A stretch of 47,123 nt of DNA, taken from the NCBI GenBank assembly GCA_029747585.1, contig JAPEVF010000220.1, positions 20,538 through 67,660 of the forward strand, written 5' to 3'. Of this stretch, positions 11,018-21,498 are shown piece after piece. How positions within the stretch are numbered: the first letter of the stretch is position 1; every line of letters starts with the position of its first letter. The DNA comes from Pleurotus djamor. Lineage: Eukaryota; Basidiomycota; Agaricomycetes; Agaricales; Pleurotaceae. The notes beneath the pieces were generated by a model that searched no databases, was not told where the DNA came from, and saw only the letters and a program-made list of their open reading frames with translations. Both the position numbers and the translations under genes were made by a program.

Positions 11018-13758
11018 TTAACTGCGTGGCCATACAGTAACACTGGACGAACTACCATGATAGCGATTTCCAGTCAACCTATCCAGTCGGGCTTTCATAT
11101 ACTCAGGATCTTCGGTGAGACTCTTGTCATACGAATGAAAGGGCGAATCAAACTCGAGGAGGGACTGTCGAATATCCGGGGGAAGAACCGGAGAGTCACG
11201 AAGGTAGAGTTGATAATGCGGTTTGCCACGGGCTTTGGGATCGCGTCCTCGCCTCTTCAATCCGCGTTGTTTGCCAAGCTTGGACACCGAACCCACATCA
11301 CCATGTCCGTGCTGATTGATGATACTGATGATGGGAATGTCGATGACGACTTTGAGATCAATGATCAACGTGCCCTTCGTCGACCGATTCTTGGTTTGGT
11401 CACAGAGAAGTGCAATATTATCCTTGTCAATGGGTTTGCTGGGATCAAGCACGACTGGGAGCGCATGATCATAAACCTTTTGTCCAGCTTTACAGATAAC
11501 AGCACATCCCTGTTGCAGCGCACAGATTATACCGTCGACTGTGAAGATGAAGTCGTCATCTGCGATGGTAAAACACGTAAAGTCGACGACGGCCTTGGAA
11601 AAGTAGTCCTCGAGAGTTGTTTCCATGATAAGATTCTCCGGCGTTACGAGCTTTACCTCGTTCCAAGACTCCTGCCCGAAAAGATGGCATAGAAAGAGAT
11701 TGAGCGGAACGGGTTCATGACCGGGGACGACGTGGTTGGGTAGGGTAGCTGAAGTCTCGGTTGGATAAGCCTCGATGTAGGCATAATCACGACAGATCGT
11801 CCATTCGACCCGGGTAGTCAAGTCGCCATTATCGTCGCGAGCAACTAGCTTCTGAGTGACGTAGGTTTGCAGCAGGCGAAGCCAAGACGGTAGTGCACGG
11901 GAACGAAGCTCATGAGTCATGATCCTAGCTGCCCCTGCGCCTACTAATGGCTCTGGAGGGTAGCCTCGGAGCGTGACGCATCAATGAAGTAGGCAAATGC
12001 TAGATGGGAACGAACGAGCTCTTCGGCCAAGAGACGGTTACCTGGACCAAAGCGGACGAATACGCGGCAAGCAATGGGTGCGAATTGGCCAATTTTGGGA
12101 GCATTTTCGAAACGCTCGGCGAGGATTAATTTTGTTTGTGCGAGGCGCACCAGCCTTGATATACCATAATCAGGTTGTTGAAATAAGGCATACCACCTAG
12201 GAAGGATGTTTTACAAAGGGGGTTTAGTCATATAGCACGAATTTGCAAACGTACAATGGTCGCCCAAGCCGGCTGGCAGCTTCAACTGAGCGAATGCCTG
12301 CGAGCGTGGTGAGCAATTCAGGCGGAGGTCTTTCGAAAACAACCAGAGCCAATTCTGTGAAGGGTCGCGTTGATTGTATCCCTCTGGTTCTTGCGACACG
12401 CGAGGACCCGACTTTGCGGACGCTCGGAGCCAAAGTCGATATCGAAGATTGAGTTGAGATCAGTATCGCAGCGATATTAGGGTCTAAGATATCTGCGAAG
12501 GCACTTGTGATAGCTTCTATCATCTCCTCGCCGAGTGCGTCAACCTCGTCGAAGGATACGTAAGTGTATCCTTTCCGAGGACGTTGCGAAGGCCGCTTAG
12601 TGCATCGCACATCCTTCCTATGTTGACGTGTTAGATCAGCCAATTGAGACTTGAAATTCGAAATACAAACCCTTGATGAACTCTTCTCCAGCATACCCAC
12701 CCTCATCGGTCATTGCGCTTGGAACCTTGATACCCTTCGCGGTTGTGACTACTCGTTCATAGAAGTTCTTTCGTAGTTCAGGGTTAGCGAGAAATCGGCG
12801 CCATCCCTCGGGAGTACAGAGAGTGTGGTCAGCCTGTATGGAGAGGTGTGCTTCTCGGAACAGTGCGGAAAGGAACCATCGTGATATAAATTGTCCGTGT
12901 CCGAGCGAGTTTCTTGACAGAAATTCGTAGACACAGAGGTCGGTAGGGGGGTAGGCTTTGGATCACAAACGTGAGTAACGGAGAGATAGAGACTCAATAA
13001 CAGGCGAGATACTTACAGAATTCGTGGTCAGGATCTGGGACCCTGACACATAGAGAAAAGGTAATCATTGCTTGAGACGCTCCTGCGATTAGGCGCGATT
13101 TGCCTGTCCCAGAGCTCTGGACTAAAGGGAGAGTGCGGGAATAATACTCCGTTGTCCTCATTAGGGACGAGATATGGCCCAGCAGAAGTTTAACGGAAGA
13201 GTCATCGAGAATCGGGGTGTCGAAGGCAGCGCGCACCGCGATCTTGACGCGGTCTAGATGAAGATGAACGAGGCAGCAGCAGATTCAGCAGGGGTGAGTC
13301 TTACTTGGGATTGGGTCTGACGTAGATATGAGGGGACTCTTGATCTTTTCTTCATGGGTTGGACTGGGAGGTGGTTGGGAGGCTTTGTTTCATGAGCAAA
13401 GGATCGCGTTTGAAGTACACCACACGGTCAACCTACGATTGAAGGCGTTAAAGATGAATTCGCTTATTGAAGATTTGTCCCTCCAGAATCGGAAAAGCGT
13501 GTCTCCGCTTTGAAGCGGGTACTGTGATAGCGCCTGATATAATGTCGGGAGATGGATCAGCAACTCTGCGCGAACGATGATCACAGCCGCTGTTGACCAT
13601 GAATTTCCAGCAGGAAGAGAGTCTAGCGACTCCGACATCGCAGCGACTTTTGTATTCGCGCCTGCATCATCAAGTGCCGCAATCCATTCATCGTAGAATG
13701 GTGACCGCACGACCATATCAGTGTTAGAGTCCGTGTCGAACAGTCGTTCTTTGGTCAT
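11018..13758 (-). pseudogene. Crinkler/RHS-like P-loop NTPase, probably decayed
   Basis: Read right to left from the ATG at 13758: an N-terminal part (SPFYDEWIAALDDAG), a P-loop (SSGTGKSRLIAG, about 13100), PPTDLCVYEFL, a Walker B-like YVSFDEVDAL (about 12530), ISTQSSISTLAPS, GRPLWYALFQQPDYG after an intron, GYPPEPLVGAGAARIM, and a long C-terminal part to 11018. The order matches the fungal NTPases related to Crinkler (CRN) and retrotransposon-hot-spot proteins, proposed as effectors or conflict systems. Two single-base frame changes are needed: near 12555 (LSGLRNVLGK to YTYVSFDE) and near 11960 (FAYFIDASRS to GYPPEP). Splice sites between 13240 and 13460 are uncertain. It is either a pseudogene or carries assembly errors. 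Confidence 0.65.
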
Positions 13759-14499
13759 CCTAAAACAAGTCCTAGAGAGAAATGGCCAGTGTTAGCGCCC
13801 GGCGTTGTTGAGCCTGAGGGAACATTGCTCACCGCCAAGACCATGCATGTTCCAGCCAAACCGCCCAGGGAGGGATGATCGCTGGGGATTGAGCTGCTCT
13901 GATGACTTGGGCGGGAAAAAGGCCAATACTGCGAAGGAGCCTGAGGCCAGATATCTGAACGGAAAACCATAGATATATATTTGTGAAATAAGTATATAGG
14001 CAATTGAACCTACTACCATAGTGGTCATAAGCATACGTGGAAGTGGATACTTCGGGGAGGGGTAGGAGCGGCGAGGAGGAAAGAGGGGGAGAGCGGCGGG
14101 GGAGGAGGAAGGTGGTGATTGCGCAGGGACCAACAAACACAAAAAGTACCAAACAAGAGATATATACACGGGTTCGATCGGCGCAGAGCAAAATAATCAC
14201 TTAAAGAGGTCTGAGAAAAAGTATATGAGTTGTACAGAGCAATGTGTAGCGGCTTGAATAAAAATGGTGATACACATTTTTGGGTGAACAGAAGTACACA
14301 CACATACGAAAACATCGATAACGCGACAAAAGACCGGGTAAAGACGGACGATGAGGGGGGAGAGGGTAGCCAGGATCGGCTGGAGAGGAAGATGTAGTCA
14401 CGGAGAGAAAATAGAAAAGAGGCTGATGTAACACACGGTGGATGTGGGAGGGATATACAGGAGGGGGCCGGCGAGCGTGGTTACATGACTANGGGGGGA
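13759..14499. other. intergenic between two minus-strand genes
   Basis: Holds the promoter of the NTPase gene and the 3' flank of the Lys/Ala-rich protein gene. Minus-strand frames at 13792-14434 are rich in Ser, Pro, Leu, Phe and Tyr, but they come from a purine-rich plus strand and show no family match or consistent exons. An N lies at 14492. Confidence 0.4.
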
Positions 14500-15383
14500 T
14501 CATGCCTGGAAATTTCGACTAAATTAGACGACTTTTCGACGCCAATGACGGGGGCTACTTACGGCGGCTTCCGTAGCAGCTTGTTCAGCTGTCGGGTCTT
14601 CAGCGATGGTCTCCTCAGCTGGTGCAGCGGCGGTGGGAGCGGGTTCTTGACCCTCAACCTGGCGAGATCATCAGCTTCCCAGGTCAAACCGACGGCGAGC
14701 AGCGAGTAATTCGTTCCGGAACGAGTACAAACCTTGGAAACGGGTTTCCTGGAGCTCGCGCGAGACGCAGGCTTCGCAGCGGCCTTCGATGGTGGTTTAG
14801 CAGAGGCCTTCGACGCAGGTTTGGCGGAGGCCTTGGATGCGGGTTTCTCAGCCTTGGCCTCAGCTTTCTCGGCCTTAGCAGCGGCCGACTTTGAGGCGGG
14901 TTTGGCCTTAGAGGCAGGCTTAGCCTACGTTTGCGAGATGACAAGTCAGTTATCAACCATTCGGACAAGATATGTTTCGCTCACCTTCTTGGGTGCGGGC
15001 TTCTCAGCCTCTTCAGTGCCATTGGGTTCGTCCCCGCTATCTTTGCGCTTGCGTCCGCGGGTCGACTTGGGTTTCTCGGGGGCCTTCTCCTCCGCCTCGG
15101 GCTTGTCATCTGCGAGCTGATCTTCCTCCGCTGCTGGTTCATCTACCTTGGCATCCGCAACCGCCTCCTTGTCGGCGGAAGCTTCCTCAGCCTTATCTTC
15201 AGCAGGCTTAGCAGCATCTTCCTTGGCCTCAGGCTCTTTTTCAGCAGCCTTCACTTTCTTGGCTCGTGGTTTGGCGGCCTTCTTGGGAGGCTCGACTTTG
15301 GGCTGCTCCTTTATGCGGGAGGAGCGACGAGGGGGTGCGGCTTCGCCAGACGCTTCGGTAGCTGCAGCGGCCTTTCTGGGCAT
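14500..15383 (-). CDS. Lys/Ala/Glu/Pro-rich AT-hook-like nuclear protein
   Basis: Exons 14985-15383, 14733-14924, 14563-14658 and 14500-14505 give 230 residues. The N-terminus MPRKAAAATEASG is followed by PPRRSSRIKEQPK, an AT-hook-like STRGRKRKDSGDEP, a tail of AKPASKASAKPPSK-type repeats resembling histone H1 tails, and an acidic end (PAEETIAEDPTAEQ). Charge and repeats suggest a disordered DNA- or chromatin-binding protein in the nucleus; no globular domain is seen. The last coding exon would be two codons (Ala, stop). If that intron is kept, the protein ends about 14 residues later in the intron. Function is inferred from composition only. Confidence 0.65.
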
Positions 15384-15639
15384 CGTCAAGAGTGGTTGCG
15401 AGAGGAAAAACCAAAAGTGGGGGGAAGTGGAAGCGGAAAGAACGAGGCGCGCTCGTAAGCCGATTGAACTCCAAACTTTAATTTGTGGTAAACAAGTCAC
15501 GTGCAAAAATTCGACGCGTCTATAAAGGTAAATACACGTAAATATATGACCCACCAATCGCTAGCATCCGACCCTGGCAGCAACGAGATACTTACACTGA
15601 GAGATAATCTGAGCTGATGTCGGTATAGTCAAGGCTCAA

Positions 15640-16470
15640 CAGATCCTGCTAACCTTTCCGATAAGAGAGAAAACTGATAAACTTAGGTGCCAAACTCAGT
15701 TTAAGCTTCGTCTCGTAAGGGGCATCACGAAACAGGGGGTAGGAGCAGGATGATATCCTGCTCCGGGGGGTACTTTGACGATTTTGAGCTCCTTCAAAGC
15801 CGCTCGCTGAGCCTCCTTCCCTCTTTCTGGGCCGGAAAGAAAGGATACATGTCGGGTCTAAGCACGCGAAAAGGGATTCTGTTGAACATACCAGAAGCAT
15901 TCATAGCCTGACATATCTGGTGTTCTAAAAGAATAAGGCGTCCTAGGATCTCGTTTTGCATTCTATCACAGAGATTTTGAGTACTATGCTAGGTGAAACT
16001 CTGATTCACTTACTAGGCGTCCTGAGGTAGACGTCCTGGAGTAAGATGCAACCATTTCATATATTTTCGAATGTTGGAGGGCTTTGGATGGGCAGTGGGC
16101 GAGAGCATCCTTCGAGATTTCCTTGCTGAAGCGCGACATTGTTGGAGGAGGTATAGCCTGCCACATTTGGTACTCGAGGACGCCACGTCTCCCCATGCAT
16201 CTCGTTTGGAGTCTGAGTTTAAGTCTGCTACTGAAATAAAGTAGACGAACCTCTTAACCTACCGGAGGTCTGACTATGGGGGATATTCTCTTGCAAGACG
16301 TAAACGTTTGACAGGTCTTGCAGCGTTGGGGGGTCCGGAATGGGTGGTGGGCGTTGACATCCTTCGAGATTTTCTTGTGCTGGCCATTCAAAGCGAGGCA
16401 TTTTTGGAGGTCAGAGACATAGCTGGGACAGGGAAGGAGCAGAAGAGACTCCGTCATCACCACCATTCTC
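15640..16470 (-). repeat. duplicated exon-like units, possible minus-strand gene
   Basis: Two diverged units share a block read on the minus strand: ISKDVNAHHPFRTPQRCKTC (about 16310-16400) and ISKDALAHCPSKALQHSKIY (about 16060-16140). The DNA keeps CATCCTTCGAGATTT in both. The unit lead is also echoed (RGVLEYQMWQA against LILLEHQICQA near 15910-15960). GT..AG-like signals separate the blocks. This looks like an exon-duplication gene or its remains; no start, stop or family could be fixed. Confidence 0.3.
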
Positions 16471-16671
16471 CTTGCATCAGCTCTTTCGGGGCTCTACGAA
16501 GATCGAAGTGGATTGCCCAGTGTAGAAATGATACTTTCACAGCTCTACTTTGTCTCTCGATTCTAAAGAGTGCGTCTTTACGCCTGACACTGTCAGCATG
16601 TTACGTTCCTCCCTTTCGTCGACTCTTCTAAACGTCTGTACGCCTAGTCTCGGAGGACTATCCTTTGTGTG

Positions 16672-17052
16672 CTAAGAGCGACGGTGCACGACTGGGACGG
16701 GGTGATGGTGACGGTGATGGGACAGGGCTACCTTCAACTGAAACGATTCCAGCATCGCAGAGTAAGCATCACGTTTACTGACGTTATTCATATAAACCAT
16801 ATAAACTAACTCACCCCGAATCCGTGTCCAGGCCGGGGACGTCCTACTGCGCCGTCGATTGAGAAAAGGTGCCAGATATGGTGGCGGGAGTGGCGGTAAT
16901 CCCATAGCCATACGTTTTCCATTAGTCTTGGGTTCGTCATGATTTGCAGAAACCTCTTCCAGAGAGGTAAGCGTGTATAAGATGAGAAGTAAGATGCAGA
17001 AAATTAGGTGGTGCATAGAGCATCGGGTCATAATGTAGGGATATAAGAGCAA
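16672..17052 (-). CDS. small secreted protein, Pro/Arg/His-rich
   Basis: Two exons (16816-17052 and 16672-16737, boundaries within a base or two). The N-terminus has a clear signal peptide (MHHLIFCILLLILYTLTS) followed by ANHDEPKTNGKRMAMGLPPL. The pattern 'TN-R-A-GLPPLPP' is common just after the signal peptide in many unrelated basidiomycete secreted proteins. The rest is basic and short, ending in a His-rich HHRHHHPVPVVH. Start codons at 17052, 17031 and the one before HHLIF are all possible. No function is known. It could be a truncated member of a longer secreted family. Confidence 0.5.
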   Translation of the reverse strand: MLLYPYIMTRCSMHHLIFCILLLILYTLTSLEEVSANHDEPKTNGKRMAMGLPPLPPPYLAPFLNRRRSRTSPAWTRIRGELVYMVYMNNVSKRDAYSAMLESFQLKVALSHHRHHHPVPVVHRRS

Positions 17053-17500
17053 AGAGACGTCAAAGAGGGGTGCGGTACACTATCATAAATTCTAACGGTC
17101 GAAGGCATTTTGTAGTCGCGAAGAACATTTGTGGGAACTTGGAAGAACAAGCGACCTTGTATTTTCGTTGATCCCTACGAAGATAGCTGCCCTTGTGTAT
17201 TCAAGAGGACTCACTTAGAAAGGCAGGAGATCTAATAGCTCACGAGACTCAGGGTATTCTTAGCCGTAACTTACTGATTTCCGCGAGTGCAACGCCTAGT
17301 CCGGAGTCCCTCCTATTTGGTTCGTAGGAGTTCAGGGGGTAGCGGCGGCGCATTGACCCGATTTGGTAGCAAACTTGCCGCAAATGGTAAAACGTGGTTC
17401 GCCGTTCTCGAGCGTCGATGACGTCGCCGTCCTTCCGAACATATATAACCCAGTCCTCCGTCGCAATTTCTTCCCCAGCTTTCTCTCACAAACTATCATC
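17053..17500. other. intergenic with the hydrolase promoter
   Basis: No coding exon seen. The right half contains the TATA box and pyrimidine-rich leader of the secreted hydrolase gene. Confidence 0.5.
17442..17448 (+). promoter_or_regulatory. TATA box of the alpha/beta hydrolase gene
   Basis: TATATAA lies 59 bases before the ATG at 17501, with a CT-rich leader after it. Confidence 0.55.
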
Positions 17501-18390
17501 ATGCTATCTTCACTACAGTCTAACCTCTTACTTTTTGGTCTACTGGCGAGGGCCGCACCCGACCCAACCGCCTCGTCAATGGCCACCGTTGCATCTCTCG
17601 GCGACGATCTCATGCCGGGAACGACGAACGGCACGCTCTCGCTCAATATAACCGCCACTACTGCCGTATTGAACGTTCCGACTCTGTCGAATCAAAGTGC
17701 CGTGACCAACCTCTTTACCGACCTCGCTAGTAATAATTATAACGTATCTCTGGTCAATGGAACGCGCCAACTCAACGCAACGTATGATATCTGGACGAGT
17801 GTGTGCATCCCGACGGAGCCGAGTCCGAGAAATGATACTTTGGTCATCCTAACCCATGGGTAAGCTGCCCTCTGATACAACGCTCTGAATAACTACTCAC
17901 CGACACTGCACCCCAGCGTTGGATTTGGACACCAGTACTTTTCCGCGCTTGCGAGTTTTCTTTGCGAGAATGGTTATATATCTATTGTCTATGATAGGCT
18001 TGGTACGCGCGCATATATGCTCCTCGAAGATATTGCTGAATCGTGGTTCCTGCAGGGGTCGGTTCGTCGAGCAAGCCCGATGGAATTGAGGAAGTTCAGC
18101 TCCCCACAGAGATCGCCATCTTGGGTGCATTGATGAACCAGACGAAGACAGCTACGGGCGCTACCAAAGTGGTCCTCGTCGGTCACTCATTTGGAAGGTG
18201 CGCACCATTAGAAAAGCGTAGCCCCCGCACCATCGTATTGACTCTATGCATTAGCTTAATCTCCCATGGCCTCGCTGCGGAGTACCCAGCGTCGATCGAC
18301 GGACTTGTATTGACAGGGTTCTCTTTGGATACCAGCGGACAGCAGGCCTTCTTGGCAGGCGCAGGTCTCCAAATCGCTTCGCAAAGTGAC

Positions 18391-18403
18391 ATCAGGAAAA
18401 CCT
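18391..18403 (+). repeat. left terminal inverted repeat of the Plavaka element
   Basis: ATCAGGAAAACCT, matched exactly in reverse complement at 24877-24889. Confidence 0.85.
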
Positions 18404-18524
18404 GAAAGATATAATTCTGCCAAATTTCGTACGAATGTGACAGTATTCTGCGATATGTGCGTGATTATGCTAAATTTGCAGAATGACAAGTCTCCAGAAT
18501 TTGACGGTACAAATTATGCAAAAT

Positions 18525-18606
18525 GATGCGAAATGGGGAAGGTCTTGCGAAGGCGTTTACACAGTGATGCAAAATGGGGAAGGTCTGGCGGAGATGTTTG
18601 CGCAGT
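18525..18606 (+). repeat. subterminal tandem repeat, 2 x 41 bp
   Basis: Two adjacent 41-bp units (18525-18565, 18566-18606) share GATGCGAAATGGGGAAGG or GATGCAAAATGGGGAAGG and end in CAGT; a third partial unit begins GACGCAAGATG. Subterminal repeats of this kind are typical transposase-binding sites in CACTA elements; the role here is inferred. Confidence 0.6.
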
Positions 18607-19072
18607 GACGCAAGATGCGGCAGTATTTTCCAGTATCGGTGTACTCATTGGGAACCATGTATAGTTGCAGGAACGGTGGGTATATTGAAGAGGTAACGAG
18701 CGTGGAGGCTAACGCGTAACAAGTGAAGGTATCGACAGGATGTAGAGAAGGATTGGGGTAGTGGGAGGGAGCTATGGGCGTGGGGGGTACAGTGAAAATC
18801 ACTGAAACTAGATTCTACGACTATGTAAGTATATACAGTAACTAGGATATGCACAAATTGGAATTCGCCGAATCACCGTGTGTATGATATGTTAGTATTA
18901 ACCAGCTTGGCACAGTCCAAGCCGGAGCGGGGTGTAGATGCTAGAACTCCTGGAGCAAGCCTTGGGGAGTGTGGGTATCTTGAAGCGGAGGATGGAATCC
19001 GCGACCGTTGAACGTTGACGTGTTGATGAGTGAAGCTGACCAGGAGGGATCAAGGTGAGACAGGGCAGTCGG

Positions 19073-21294
19073 TTAAACGGTATCGTCACTCGGAATAGTG
19101 AGACGAGCCATGGCCCGCTGTGAAAAGGTTGCTGCGGTGGTGGATTTAGAGCGGCTTGTCAAGAACAAAGATGAGTACAGGATGGAATCAGGTGGTGGAC
19201 TCATACCAGACAGCCATGTACAGCTCATGCATGACACTGTGAAAGATGGGTAGTGTTCGATGGGAGCCTCGAAGGGTCTCCAGAAAGAGGTGGTGCGAAC
19301 GGTAGATATGATCATACTGTTCGGTCCGGAACCCTTTGGAGGATTGGCTTCCGACTTCTGAATCCTCACGCATCTGAAGCGATGCATGGATCTGTTGTAA
19401 CCTTTGGTCATGAAAAATGAGAGCAGAGATAAAACTACAACACACCATGGCCGAAACAAGACAAACCATTGGAATGGGTACCTCAAGCTCACTCTTGCCA
19501 GGTTCGGTGTCGATACTTGATGTGAACCGGGAAGCATGGTTATTAGCGATGCTCCCCCTCTCGTTGAGGAAGAAGCATTGCTTGATGGTCGCGATGATGG
19601 CTGGGTGACAATACGGACGATCCGTATTTAAGCTCTGAAAGTAAAATAAGTTGCGACAATAGCTATCCTTCTCGTGAGAACTCGCCTGGCTGTTATCTTT
19701 CGTCGGATAGATATAATTCATCTCAGTGATGAGAAACACCAGTCGCTGCTTCACCTGATCGGCAGGTGTTGTACCCAAGTAAAATCCAGTGACGGCACCA
19801 TCAGTTACTTCTTTACAGTCCGTACGAAGGCGTGCGGCCCGACTATTGATCTAGTAGGAGAATGGGATAACTGGGGCACTCGAAGCATGGGAGGGAGAGA
19901 ACACACCACAGATGCAACAGGCTTAACTATTTCGGGGTCCCTTCTGAGTCGCGAAGCAAGCTTTCGATGGCCAAGGTCTTTGGCAGACTTGACGAGGACG
20001 TTGCGATGGTATTTGTTGAAAGCCTCCGTGCCAGTATCGGGGAATGCATTACCGAAGGCAAGATCTCCGAGCTCTTGGCGTATGGCTGCCTGGATAGTCT
20101 GCCGCAGGGGTAGAGGTTGGGATCTGATGCTTAACGAACGCGCGTTGGGAAGAATAGGCACATAGTGCGCTTGGGCTGGCCACCCTGCGTTGACATCAGA
20201 AGGATGGCGGCGGCGTGACAGGGTGTCAGATTGGCTTCGACGGTGGCTGCGGCTGGTATGAGTCTTGGTGTCTTGAAACTGAGGCTTCTAGATATTATTA
20301 GGGTGAGCTATATATACATGATAGAGAAGAGATATTTGGGAAGTTACCTCGAGCCTTCGGGCCTTGTCGCGTGATGACTTCACGAGGGGTGAGATCATGA
20401 AAGAGCACTTTAGACTGAAGCACTTACCTCATTTCTTCGCTTAGAATCGGTTCCGCGCCGAGTGGTCAAGAGATGGTCTTCTTCATCACTGCTACTGCTG
20501 TCGCTATCGCTGTTACTGTCACTGTCGACGTCACTTTCACTACTACTGTGACTCTGGTCGCTGTCTTGAGTCGAGAGATTACGGTCCGGCTTGCCATTGA
20601 CGGGCTCTTCCTCTGGATTGCCAAGTTGAGGCAGCAACGGCGGTGAGACGTCACGTGTATGTGTATCGTTAGGCAAAGCCCTTGAGGCCGCCGCCGGCAC
20701 TTTGATCCGCTGGGGAGTAATATGAGTAGAGGAGGAGTGACCAAAAGAATATACTGACTTCTTTTTCAAGTTGAGAACGGAGAGACTCGCCACTCATCTC
20801 AAGTAGATCATCATCCTCTGAGTCGTTGCTGACAGACTTCGCATCATCATCCTTGTCGTCAGAGCTGGAGTCCGAAGAGTCACTGCTACTGCTGTCGGAT
20901 GGAATTTCGATGGCAGGACGGCGTGGAACCTGGGCGTGAGCCTTAGCCGGCTTAGACATGGCTGCAGTTATTTCGTCAAGAGAATTCAAGCTAAAATGAA
21001 GCCATTGAAGCTTACCCAATCCTTTCTTGTCGCCGTTCTTCTTTGTTCTTTTTGCTTTCGGAGCTTCAGAAGCGGTTGGCGAAGCGGGTCGCTTTGAGCC
21101 ACTGACAACTATGGAATTTAGAAGGTATTGTAAATAATGACTTTTGTTGAAAATGACGACTGCTGACCTCTAGATGATTGACGTGTGACTCTGTCTGACG
21201 CGACAGGTGATTTTTTATGGGCCTTTGGCTTGTCAGTCCTGTTGGAAGAGCTGCGTCCAGTGCGCGAGCGCGTTGAATGAGTGTGTGATGGCAT
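19073..21294 (-). CDS. DUF6532-type protein carried by the Plavaka element
   Basis: Multi-exon gene from the ATG at 21294 (MPSHTHSTRSRTGRSSS) to TAA at 19073. The N-terminal half is disordered: basic Ser/Arg/Lys, then acidic Ser/Asp runs (IPSDSSSSDSSDSSSDDKDD, DSDQSHSSSESDVDSDS). The C-terminal half is globular: LPLRQTIQAAIRQELGDLAF, TEAFNKYHRNVLVKSAKDLG, TDGAVTGFYLG, QRLVFLITEMNYIYP, IPMVCLVSAMVCC, HHLFLETLRGSHRT. This pattern matches the basidiomycete DUF6532 domain, whose function is unknown. It is divergent from the transposase gene, with about 200 bp between the starts. Splicing keeps one frame throughout (for example SV|INSRAARLRTDCKEVTDGAV). It may help transposition or be cargo; both are inference. 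Confidence 0.75.
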
Positions 21295-21498
21295 ATTGGT
21301 TGGAATTAAGGATGGTGGGTTCGATTTGTAGAGGAAGTAAGTAATTAGATGGGATAAGTTAGAGACGAAGAAAGGGCGCAATTTTTTTTTGGGGAGAAAG
21401 CAAACTTGTCGGAGTTCTGGCATGCATTTGAAAGCCGAAAAAACAACACCATCGTACCTCAGGCCTCATCGTTGAAACCCTTCCTTACTTCTAAGACA

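Noticed and set aside
10985..11692. 235-residue plus-strand frame
   Set aside because: It is the antisense shadow of the C-terminal part of the CRN/RHS-like gene, which has family motifs and exon partners.
13900..13935. Similarity of GGGAAAAAGGCCAATACTGC to the inner end of the second MITE (35635-35655)
   Set aside because: Only about 18 bases match and no inverted ends or TA flanks are found nearby, so a MITE copy is not supported.
13792..14434. Overlapping minus-strand frames rich in Ser, Pro, Leu and Tyr that look like membrane segments
   Set aside because: Three overlapping frames give similar composition because of the purine-rich plus strand; none splices into a consistent gene.
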